Shown here: positions 33,505 through 43,550 of the stretch, one piece after another
Position numbering within the stretch: position 1 is the first letter of the stretch
Layout: each line of letters opens with the position of its first letter
NCBI RefSeq assembly: GCF_000218685.1
Contig: NW_006763290.1
Span: 4,862,908-4,926,907 of the forward strand
Length of the DNA stretch: 64,000 nt
Source: Serpula lacrymans var. lacrymans S7.9
Taxonomy: Eukaryota; Basidiomycota; Agaricomycetes; Boletales; Serpulaceae
Direction of reading: 5' to 3'
Notes under the pieces: generated by a model
Database searches by the model: none
Told to the model about the DNA's origin: nothing
What the model saw: only the letters and a program-made list of their open reading frames with translations
Made by a program: the position numbers and the translations under genes

Positions 33505-35076
33505 CCTGGAATACGGGCAAGAAGGTGGATAGAATTGATCCCTAGTGTATACATGGTGACCTAAACTGCAGTCCAACACAAGCAAATAGACCGTTTGAAA
33601 TGTTTGCACTCTAGGGTGCCAACATGTGCGGTAATACACTGCTATGAGCCAATCCAGTGTCTCAATGATATTATGACAGCCAGTGTCCCCCAAAACTGAT
33701 GTATTTGCAGTAGAAACACTGGCTGAGGTATTATCACTAATGTATTGGGAATCATCAGAACCAATTTGCCAATTCTACAATTGTCAGAGTTCCATCGTGG
33801 AATGGAGTTATGAGGCTTACCAGGAATGTGGGTCAATATCAACACCACAGCAGAAGAACTATATTGGCCATTTACTCTGTGGAACACATTCTCAACGTGA
33901 TTGTAGGTGTTCAATTGTTGTCATGAAAAATGCACTGGCGGAGATTATTTCAAAAATTTCACTCTTTTTCATTATTGAAAATTTGGCCCAAACCTTGTGG
34001 TGGTACCATGCAAGTGGTAATGATGTAGCACAGATCCGATCAGAGTGATCTTTCAAACAAATGTTGCAAGACCTTTAAACCCAGGTTATTTCCAGCAGAT
34101 ATCACCACCAGCATTCTCCTATCCTCATCTTAGCCTATACTTTAACACAGTAAATCAACCACACTGAAAATTTGTGGAAACCCCCACATACTCATTCACT
34201 GTATACTATTACAAAAATGCCTTGCTATTTCCTGTCAACCAACTTCTGTGTCACCTACAGCCACATGCATCCTTCCACAGAAAATTGGTTGTGTTCTGCC
34301 AGAGTCAAGCCTCCCAAGATGTTCTGGTTAATTTGCAACCTGGTGACATAGCATTAGTGAGAAAAGGGATTAAAGAGTGAGTTCTTTTGCTTGTCCATTT
34401 TTGAGTCCTCACAGATGACAAGGTTACTAATGAACTGGGACATGAAATCTATCATGATTTGATAAAATGACCTGCAATGCGTACTTTGTCAATGTGTTAC
34501 CTTACAACTCAAGTATCCCATCTTACCTTGCAACAGTCATTTGAAGTTTGGTGAACTTGATGAGTGGTTCAATGCATTTGGGAGAAGTGTTGTTGTGTGT
34601 CAGAGCCAGACAACAACAGATTTGCGACAAGTTCTGGATATTATAATTTGTCAGCAACACTGCATTCTGTGTCATAGTTAGTAGTGTCCCAATGGTGCCA
34701 CCTTGATCATACCAGTCACGAGACACATACCACATCTGGCATGGGAAATTATTTATAAACTGTACATTACCCAGAGAGGCAACATTGAGTTGGCCTTTTT
34801 GGCCTGTCTAAGCCTGAAGACTGGATTGGAGAGGAATTGATGCCCTCTACTGTGTCTACGTTATAGACAGGATACCTAGGGGATGTGATGACCCCTGGGA
34901 TCCTGTAGATTGAAGACAAGTGGAGGGGAAGTGATACCCTCACAGGGTCAGACTTATAGAGGTCACCCAGGGGATATGGTGCCCCCTGGGTCCTAGAATT
35001 TAGGACATCCAGAGGGGAAGTGGTGCCCCTGGGTTTGGTTAATTGTGGTTAGAGGGGAAGTGATCCCCTCTCCATT
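33505..35076. other. Intergenic tract with a G-rich degenerate tandem repeat
   Basis: No supported gene. From about 34870 to 35070 there are five degenerate units built on AGGGGAWRTGRTRCCCCY, each able to fold on itself (AGGGG with CCCCT). The open frame 33683-34048 has no recognised content. Confidence 0.45.
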
Positions 35077-35081
35077 GTTTC

Positions 35082-35423
35082 TGACAAAACCAGATAAACC
35101 TGGTCTCTGCCAAAGCAGCCATTGTTCTCCATGGAGCGTAGCCACCACTCCATAGAGTAACCATTGTTCTCCTAGGAGCACAATTGTACTCCTAGGAGTC
35201 ATTATACTGTAGCGAGTAGCACCTCTGACTATAAGTAGTAGGGGGTTTAGTATAGGAATACCTCAGTCGTTTCTATAGCCTCTCGGGCAGCGGCTGAGGT
35301 ATGTTACATTACATTTATTAGAGATCACCTTAAACTAACATCTATTGTAGTTTCACTTAGGTAAATAATAAAGTCGTTTCTATAGCCTCTCGGGCAGGGG
35401 CTGAGTTTCACTTAGTTTTATTA
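35082..35423 (+). repeat. 5' LTR of the copia element (342 bp)
   Basis: Starts TGACAAAACC and ends TTTTATTA; the 3' LTR at 41499-41840 has the same length with about six differences by eye. Preceded by GTTTC (35077-35081), which recurs after the 3' LTR (41841-41845) as the target duplication. Contains two copies of a 33-bp unit (CGTTTCTATAGCCTCTCGGG...), the first within an inverted CCTCAG/CTGAGG pair. TATA-like CTATAAG at about 35230. Confidence 0.93.
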
Positions 35424-35436
35424 GGTTATGAGCCCT
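35424..35436 (+). promoter_or_regulatory. Primer binding site of the copia element (initiator tRNA-Met anticodon half)
   Basis: GGTTATGAGCCC lies directly after the 5' LTR. It is the exact complement of the anticodon stem-loop of eukaryotic initiator tRNA-Met (GGGCTCATAACC). Priming from a cleaved half of this tRNA is the known mechanism of Drosophila copia. Confidence 0.8.
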
Positions 35437-35492
35437 GGTGCGCAAAAGCTACGCAGGAAATAATTCTTATTTGAAACGGCAACCTCGGAACC

Positions 35493-36491
35493 ATGACCAC
35501 AGCACGCGATACATCCACATGTCCAGTTTTCACTGGACCCAACAATTTTCAGATATGGAAACTCCGGATTATCTCAAAGCTACGTTGGGAAAAAGTTCTC
35601 CGGGTTGTTACTGGAGAGGAGCTTAAGCCCTCACCAGGAAAATCTACCTCCTCAGAGGATCCTGAGATCACCTGGATACTTAAGGATGAAAAGACACATG
35701 GAATCATCCAGGACCACATCTCTGATGCCCTCCTAATGAGGACAGGAGACCTCACCAGCTCCAAGGAGTTATTTGATAAACTTGTCTCACTCCATCAAAC
35801 GTCCAACATTGCCTCGGCCTTCTATTTATTCCAGCAACTCACCAAATTGTCCTGGGATGGGACATCACCTATCCAGGACCACATTGCGAAAATCCGGACA
35901 ATTGATTCACACCTCTCCGGAATGAAACTAGGAGTTGATACCAAACTCATGGCTTTCGCTCTTCTCCAATCTCTCCCATGCACTCCTGAATGGCAAATAT
36001 TTCAGTCATTAGTAATCAACACAATTGAAGAAAATAAACTTACCTTTGATGCAGTTGAGATCCGGATCACTGCAGAAGTTGCACGACAGTCAGGGAAGGC
36101 CCCTGGAGGTTCCGAATCAGCACTCAAATCCGAGGAGAAATGGTGTAACTTCCACAAAGCCAAATCACACAACACCTCGGAGTGTCAAACACTTCAGTCA
36201 GCTGAAAAAGGTCAAAGGAAGAAGGAAAAGGCAAATACAGCGGAGAAATCATCTGGATCTGACTCCGAGGAGGAACAGAGTCATATTGCATTGGATCATG
36301 TACATATTTCCAAGCCCCTTGCTAAACGCATTCAAGCTTACCTTGTGTCGGAACCCGATAAGACCAAAACAACAATTATTATTGACTCCGGAGCAACATC
36401 CCACATGGTCCCTCACCGCTCCTGGTTTGAGCCAGGAACATACCATGTTCTGCATCCTCCGAGGACAATCAGTTTTGGGGATGAATCGTAA
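35493..36491 (+). pseudogene. Copia gag and protease start
   Basis: 332 codons from an ATG soon after the primer site. The N-terminus resembles copia Gag of the UBN2 type (TGPNNFQIWKLRI). A zinc-binding CX2HX4HX4C motif (CNFHKAKSHNTSEC, about residue 215) takes the place of the usual CCHC, and the protease motif IIIDSGATSHMV follows. It ends in a stop after GDES; the next conserved residues (NAIGIGTV) are in another frame, so a one-base indel broke the polyprotein near 36489. Confidence 0.85.
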
Positions 36492-37677
36492 ATGCCATTG
36501 GCATTGGAACAGTAATCCTACAAGCAACTGTTGGCGAAAAGGACTACAATATTGCACTGTCAAATGTCTTACTTGTGCCAAACTTCATGTTAGCACTCGT
36601 CTCTGTCCACAAATTGTCCAAAACGGGGTTATCAACACTTTTTCCAGCAGGGTCAAATGCTTGTGAAGTTCGGAAAAAGGAGGAACTTATCCTCACTGCG
36701 TTACACAAGTGAGGACTTTATCACATCCAAGCAAAACCCGAAATCAACCCAGAGTCAGCTTTTGCAGCAGTAGATGTAAATTTATTGCACAGGAGAATGG
36801 GACACATTGGAATGGACCGCTTGCAACAAATGGTTACAAAAAGACAGCTCCAGGACATAGACACCCTTACCGGAACCCCGGAGTTTTGTGAACCTTGTGC
36901 TTTAGGAAAGATGAAGAAAATACCTTTCAAGTCCACTGGAGGAAACCGAGCCAAGCACCCCATACAAATTGTGCACACAGATGTTGGAGGACCAATCAAA
37001 CCAACTTCCAGGGAGGGTTTTTGGTACTGGATTATCATTGTAGATGATTTCTCCAAATTTCCATGGATATATTTCCTAAAACATAAAAGTGAAGCACTGG
37101 AACGATACAAGAAATGGAAAGAAGATGTCCAAACATTCTTCCGGACTCATTTGGGAGAAGAAAACTTCACTCCACTATACCCAGAATTCCTCCGGAGTGA
37201 TGGGGGAGGAGAATATACTGGCAATGCATTCAAAAATCAACTCCGAGGAGATGGTGTCATCCAAGAAACTACAGCTGCAGATACTCCGGAACAAAATGGC
37301 ATTGCAGAATGCATGAATCAGACATTGGCTACATTAGCAACCACTATGCTCCATGATTCCAAGCTCCCAAAGTCATTTTGAGGAGATGCCATGCAAACAG
37401 CTGCATATATCACAGCACGCAGCCCAGCATCAGGACTCCATGGAAAGACCCCATATGAAATACTGTTTAAAAGGAGAGTTGATCTAACTTTGTTTTGCCC
37501 TTTTGGATGCCAAGCATATGCCTTGATTCCGAAAGACAAAAGGCAAGGGAAGTTTTACTCCAAGAGGCGCAAAGCCTTAATGATTGGCTACACACATAGA
37601 AAGCAAGCCTACAAACTCCTAGACACTGAAAAACGAACTGTGTTTTCCAGTCGGCATGTCATATTCAATGAACCCGG
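36490..37677 (+). pseudogene. Copia protease end and integrase (two stops)
   Basis: Frame with LLHRRMGHIGMDRL and the CEPCALGKMKK zinc region, the integrase core (HTDVGGP, then SDGGGEY, and ADTPEQNGIAE with the catalytic Glu), and the C-terminal PFGCQAY region. In-frame stops at 36710 and 37379; the latter is TGA where family members have Trp (TGG). Cut at 37677 by R1 copy D within NEPG. Confidence 0.85.
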
Positions 37678-39485
37678 TGTCATGCACCAAAGTTGATTGG
37701 TAGCATGGACAGGTGTCAATAACGAAGTGAATATTCAAAAAGACTCGCCTTTGCGCCACACAGGCACAGTGCCACGTGGAATAGTAATTAATATTGCCCT
37801 TTTCGAACTTGTGGCTGATCAGCACCACCTCTATTAGGCAATCCAGTCACGCTCACCTTTGCTTTTCCATCCGGTACTTTCCGTGTTTCGGCATTTCGGC
37901 AAATTTTCGCGTCGCCACTGGCTACACATTGCATTGCGCCCTCGCTTTTGTCGTTTCCCTTACTCCCCTTCCTTTGTCTAGCCCCACCATGGGCCCCTTC
38001 CTCTCCTTTTTATTCTCACCTGACGGTCATTTCTGGATCCCCATTCTAATCCACTTTTTCGTCACCTCCACCCTCCTCCTCCTCATCTTATTTGCACCCC
38101 CACCATTTCTGATGTCACCACTTCCTATCCGCTTCCGTCGCCGATCCGTAGACTACCATGTGCCACTGCTGATATCAGCAAAGCCCCGGCAGCCGGTTCA
38201 AATAGGGCAACAGGTCCATCTTTATGACGTCGATCTACCATCATATACTATCAAAACATTGGTCGCTCGTCTTGCCTGGTTGGAGCGTGGGTGGGTAATT
38301 TTTGAGCTGGAGAAGGTTCATCCCCTTGCGTCGCCCATGTTCATCGCTGTCCCATTCACTTGGGTACACTTATCTTTTGTCCATTGTCTTCGCTACAGCT
38401 ACACCTACCACACGCTCCCTGGGACTCACTTGTTCCAAATTGGAACTACTCCTCTCCCTCCCTCGTTTGATCAGGTGGTCCAACACAACCAGTCCATTGG
38501 TAAGGCCATGGAACTGTCGGATTTGGACTAGGTGGTGGACCAGTGGCTCCAGTTTCTTTTTCTTCAGCAGAACATTCATTTACAGTGCGATTATTTTTGA
38601 TTTTTGAATCATTTTTATGGACACATATTTTTTTTAGAATGCCTGACTGACAATAAAGGAACTGTGTTGATACTGATAGTGTTTTGCCTTGCCCTTTTTT
38701 TACTGCATCTTCCCATGACATCATGATTTTCCTGCTCTCTTTTTGCTATTAGACTTTACTTTATGGCTGTACAAACCTGTGACATTACTCACAGCATTCA
38801 TTGTTCTATCCCTTTCTTTTCCTTTTTTGACAATCTTATCCTGTACTACCTACACAGGATTCGTCAGCATACATTCCTTCCTTCATGTTCTTTCTCATTC
38901 TTTTTGCACAGCTATACTGTGCATAGCCTACTTTTCTTTTACTATATAAACTCCTGTATTTTACCTTGTAAGAAGAACAAGAACTCCAATCCAGACTTCT
39001 TCTCTACTCTCAAGTTCACTACTCTGCTACTTGTGATCCAGTGTGGTCACAACACTTCCCACTTCTACCACTGTCAACTGCTGTCATCGTCATTTCCCAC
39101 TTTTGAAGTCATTGTCATCCCTTTCGATTAGAGTCCTTCTGAGCACTACAGTTTGTGCGTCAGGAGCCTGCTATCACTGGGAACCTCGTCATATTGTCGT
39201 TCTCAAACCTACCTTGTGCTACAATTAGCAAGGTAGTGCTCGTCTATACTCGTCACAAAGCCCCTATCCTTCTATAAATTCAACTATCCCTCCTCCTCAA
39301 AACCCACACTCATACACCTCTGGGTTTTACTTTGAAGGATCTTTATACGTACCACCCCACGAACAACCAGACCACTCCACTGTTCTAGGAGGCAAAGCCC
39401 ATAAACAAGTTCCGTGGAATCTGGGAGGATTGTGTGTTAGTTTGTTTTGTGTGTGGTTTTCTAACAGCAGTTCTCATCATCGACA
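37678..39485 (+). repeat. R1 copy D, full length, inserted in the copia element
   Basis: 1808 bp, termini TGTCATGCACC ... CATCGACA, flanked by the 4-bp duplication CCGG (37674-37677 and 39486-39489). Removing it restores the continuity of the copia coding region. Very similar to copy B, so young relative to copy C. Confidence 0.9.
37989..38531 (+). CDS. R1-encoded ORF, intact second copy
   Basis: 180 codons from the ATG in CCACCATGG, same length and stop as the copy at 13513-14055, with the hydrophobic stretch near the N-terminus conserved. Differences between the two are about ten residues, mostly explained by C-to-T or G-to-A changes, so this may be recent copying rather than selection. 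Family not recognised. Confidence 0.42.
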   Translation: MGPFLSFLFSPDGHFWIPILIHFFVTSTLLLLILFAPPPFLMSPLPIRFRRRSVDYHVPLLISAKPRQPVQIGQQVHLYDVDLPSYTIKTLVARLAWLERGWVIFELEKVHPLASPMFIAVPFTWVHLSFVHCLRYSYTYHTLPGTHLFQIGTTPLPPSFDQVVQHNQSIGKAMELSDLD

Positions 39486-40438
39486 CCGGAAAGGTACAAA
39501 AGGATGACACTGCTCCCTGGAACACAGACACTAGCACAGATCAGTGGGAGGGACTCATTCCAGATAATGCTCACTATCCAGACCAAAAAACATCGGAGGA
39601 GGACGATCCTGACCCTCGGATCCGAGATCCAAATGAATTGCAAATGGAACCACATCTCCAAGGAGATGTTCCACAAGCAATGGAACCATATCAGCATGAA
39701 GATGTTCCGAGAGCAGTGGGAGCACCTGATCAGCTAAGACACCCTCCACAACAGTCTCTACAACCAAGACCTGAACACTGGCCATCTTCAGAACGGAAAG
39801 CCAAAGTAGAGTTACAGTCAGTGGGAGGACAGCCCCTCAACATACAGCCAGCTGATGTGGAAAAAGTCTGAATACAGCTAGACAGCCTGTCCATTGGATC
39901 AGCTTCTGGAAGGCATACAACACCTCCAAGGAGTCATCCAACACCTCCGAGGAGTGATTCAACACCTTCAGGAGTGAGTGGGGCAACAAATACACAAATG
40001 CGTCTACTCCCTGGAGTACCTGCACAAGTTCCTAAAAGAGCAGTCATGCCTGCTGAAGTCCTAGGAGTACGCAGAAGCAGTCGCCAGACCCGTCCTGCAG
40101 ACAAAAACCGAGATTATCAAAGGACTCTAGATGAGGAACAGTCCCGAAAAGAGCAGCATGACAACTCCATGGAGAAACCTAACACTCCTAAGGTTCATGA
40201 AGAAACATCTGATACAGAGGAGACATTCTTTGCTGGAATAGCAAGTACCGGTCCATCTAACACAGACCTTCCAAGGACACTAAAGGAAGCCTTATCACGT
40301 GTACATGCTTCCTCCAGGGGGTGTTCCTATCCAACCTGGATACTGCTGGAGATCGAAGAAATCCATCCACGGGTTAAAATTGTACATGGAACAAAACTTT
40401 TGATCGCAAGCTCCAGGAGCTCAGTTTCACAAGACTAA
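39486..40438 (+). pseudogene. Copia linker between integrase and reverse transcriptase (decayed)
   Basis: Continues the polyprotein after R1 copy D: an acidic, Pro/Gln-rich linker with repeated EDVP/GDVP and TPPRS units, a stop at 39869, then the RRSSRQTRPAD basic stretch and KEALSR that start the reverse transcriptase. From there the frame jumps into late RT sequence (LPPGGVPIQPG ... SKKSIHGLK), so the fingers and early palm of the RT were deleted around 40310. Confidence 0.75.
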
Positions 40439-41498
40439 ATGCAGAAACATGTCTCTATGTATTCCGGGACAACAAACAAATATGCTTTGTTGTTGTCTAT
40501 ATAGATGACCTCCTCCTAGGAGCTTCATCCCGAAAATTCATGGATATCACAAAAGCCAAACTTGAATCCATATTCAAAATGCGGGACCTTGGAGAAGCAA
40601 AATACATCCTTGGAATAGAAATCCAACGTGATTGTTCAAACAAAACAATATCCCTATTGCAACGCCAATACATTGACACAGTCCTGGAGCGTACTGGAAT
40701 GAAGAACTACAAACCAGTATGGACACCAATGGCCCATGGATCAAAACTCCTTGCAAATGCTCCAGGGGAAGATATTGTGCAACACGAGATGCATATTGAA
40801 GGGCGTCAAGTGTCATACCTCTCAATTGTAGGCTCCCTCATGTATGCCATGCTTGGAACCCGCCCAGACATTGCCTACGTTGTTGGAATACTAAGCAGGC
40901 ATAGCTCAGCTCCAAGGAGCCATCACTGGGAAGCTGCAAAATGTGTCCTCCGATATCTGAAAGCAACCAGGGACATGGAACTACGATATGATGGCACAGA
41001 TGTCTCCATGGACATGGATTTCTATGGATATTCAGATGCAGATTGGTCTGGAGACCCAGACACATCTCAATCAACATCAGGGTTTGTCTTTATCACCATC
41101 CGAGGAGCAATCTCCTGGACAAGCAAAAGACAAAGCATGGTAGCTTTATCCTCCACGGAGTCAGAGTACATTGGATTGAGCAATGCTGGACAACACCTTG
41201 CATGGCTTCAGACATTTTTTGAAGAAATTGGACATGCTCAAAATGGACCTACAACATTGCACTGTGACAATCAAGCAGCTATCATTCTTACACGAGATCC
41301 ACAGTTCCGTGCTCGCACAAAACACATTCAACGGAAATATCATTTTATCCGAGATGACTTAGTATCAAAGGGAGAGGCAGTAATCAGATACGTTCCTACA
41401 GGAGATATGGTTGCAGACATTCTCACTAAACCCCTCACTCATGAAAAACACTGGAAATTCTCTAAAGCTATGGGACTACGGTTGCACTCGAGTGGGAG
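40439..41498 (+). pseudogene. Copia reverse transcriptase C-terminal part and RNase H
   Basis: Open frame 40540-41514 plus an upstream piece. The catalytic box VVYIDDLLLG is present; then the connection domain with GSLMYAMLGTRPDIAY, and RNase H with YSDADWSGD, LSSTESEYI, HCDNQAA and KHIQRKYHFIRD, ending just before the 3' LTR. Because the first part of the RT is deleted and gag-pol is frameshifted, the element cannot be autonomous. A purine run (GAGTGGGAG) directly before the 3' LTR is the likely polypurine tract. Confidence 0.88.
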
Positions 41499-41840
41499 TG
41501 ACAAAACCGGATAAACCCGGTCTCTGCCAAAGCAGCCATTGTTCTCCATGGAGCATAGCCACCACTCCATGGAGTAACCATTGTTCTCCTAGGAGCACAA
41601 TTGTACTCCTAGGAGTCATTATACTGTAGCGAGTAGCACCTCTGACTATAAGTAGTAGGGGGTTTAGTATAGGAATACCTCAGTCGTTTCTATAGCCTCT
41701 CGGGCAGCGGCTGAGGTATGTTACATTACATTTATTAGAGATCACTTTAAACTAACATCTATTGTAGTTTCACTTAGGTAAATAATAAAGTCGTTTCTAT
41801 AGCCTCTCGGGCAGCGGCTGAGTTTCACTTAGTTTTATTA
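41499..41840 (+). repeat. 3' LTR of the copia element (342 bp)
   Basis: Matches the 5' LTR at 35082-35423 in length and sequence; followed by the GTTTC duplication (41841-41845). The last bases are TTA, so the LTR ends in TA rather than the usual CA. Confidence 0.93.
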
Positions 41841-42060
41841 GTTTCTGCTAAATACAACTGCAGGGGAGGTCACAATGATACCCATAATTGACTAAGTTAA
41901 ATATATCAATAAATTGAAAATAAATCTTTGAATTGAGAGCATTAGTTAAGAAAACAAATTGACTGAAGTGAGGAAGCCTAAGCACAAAAGCAGACAACAC
42001 AAGATGCAAAGTCCAGATCTGCCCTGGAGGGCAATAGTATCATCAATCACCTACAATAAG

Positions 42061-42675
42061 TGTTACGATTTCATCTACACCCTTTATTTCTTTTCTTTTC
42101 TTTTATCTTATCTTGCATTGCCACACAGACATTCTATCTTCGGACCTCTTATCCCATTGGACACTAATGTCTTATCAGCTATCTTTAGCTATTCTCCAAG
42201 AATTCTCCTATCTGTGCTTCTCTTAGATCATACAACCACCCTTTGATCTATCTTTAGCCATTTCTCCTAGGATTCTCCTTATAGCTCATCATATGACTAT
42301 AAGCCCTTATTGCCATTGGTACCTATTTATATCTTACCTCATGGACACCTCATGACCAACAGCCATCATCGCTATTAGTCCATTGTGTTACCTCTTTCGT
42401 ACTTACCTGTTTTCTCTCAACTTATCTACAAGCCTCCCTGAAGTAGACTAACAGTATATATACCACATGTATGTAGCATAGTTCTGCATCATGAATCTAC
42501 CTCATTATACCCAGTAATGCCTTGCATGAGCTAGCTCCCATATTACCTTTAGAATCCCTGGCAGCTAGTGGAAGACCAACTTCTCTTCCCAAGAATGGTG
42601 TCATACACACTTATCATCAGCAGGAAAGCACCAAAGAACCCGATGCAGGCACAGGCCACACGGAGGTTCGTAACA
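42061..42675 (+). repeat. Solo LTR of family D (615 bp)
   Basis: TGTTACGATT ... TTCGTAACA with inverted termini, flanked by the perfect 5-bp duplication ATAAG (42056-42060 and 42676-42680). A TATATATA box is near 42453. No relative elsewhere in the window apart from the TGTTACG start. Confidence 0.88.
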
Positions 42676-42762
42676 ATAAGCTCAAGTCAAGCTCTTGTTG
42701 TCAAAAAATAAAGTTTGCCCTACTGAGTCACTTCTGAGCTCTGGCTCTGGTGGGAAAGTGTC

Positions 42763-42968
42763 TGTTACGAACTGTTATAACAATGGATGTTATTTCTCTT
42801 CTCAAGTAGCTATGTACTGCTACCTACCGACATACTCCCACATACTATTGCCAGTTACTGTACTACCCGTCTCTGTTTGTTCAACACAAACACCTGCCCC
42901 AAAGTAGGAACTATATATATACGCCTGTATTGTAGTTACCATCTCCAATACAATTGTACACTTCAACA
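42763..42968 (+). repeat. Very short solo LTR of family E (206 bp)
   Basis: TGTTACGAACTG ... CTTCAACA, flanked by the perfect 5-bp duplication GTGTC (42758-42762 and 42969-42973), with a TATATATA box near 42911. Only 206 bp, as in small terminal-repeat elements. Confidence 0.8.
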
Positions 42969-43550
42969 GTGTCAACTTGGTATTTATCAGGCAGAATCCC
43001 ATCCTTCAGAATACATCTCAAACCCATTCCCAAACAGGCTTATTGAAACCTCTTATACATCCAGAAACCCAGTGTTACCTGGCTTGCACATTACAAGCAT
43101 AACAGCGTCAACAACCTGTGTTATTGACAGGCTCCTACACACCACCCTTACTATGAAGCAGACCCCATAAACATAGATATATTGACTATCATATATCTAG
43201 ATTAGGTCAGCTGGAGACTACAGATAACCCTCCTGCGCAGAAATGGAGTTGGGGATTATTATTAATACCACGTGAGGCGTGAGAAAACCGCGTCGAGCGG
43301 TTGACAGTGCGAGAAACCTTGGGGTACACCTAGTGGTTGGAGTCTGAGCAAAATGATGACTATTTTAATGACGAGGTATTACTTGAAAATTCTTGTCTGT
43401 AAACTGCGAGTGATTTCAATCCTGGTCATAACTCTGTGGCTAATAGCGATAATGGAGACATTATACAAAGACAGGTAAGAAAACAATGTTATGAATTATG
43501 TCTATCCCTCGACAACTTCCTAGTGGCCCTTCACGCTACTCGAATCGTGG

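Larger units (their letters stand above)
41846..43550. other. Intergenic tract with two solo LTRs
   Basis: No supported gene. Two solo LTRs are listed separately (42061-42675 and 42763-42968). The stretch 43171-43550 leads to the 3' end of the PP2A subunit gene. Confidence 0.5.

Noticed and set aside
34523..34735. Minus-strand frames at 33642-33914 and 34523-34735 as transposase pieces
   Set aside because: No catalytic or zinc motif; similarity could not be supported.
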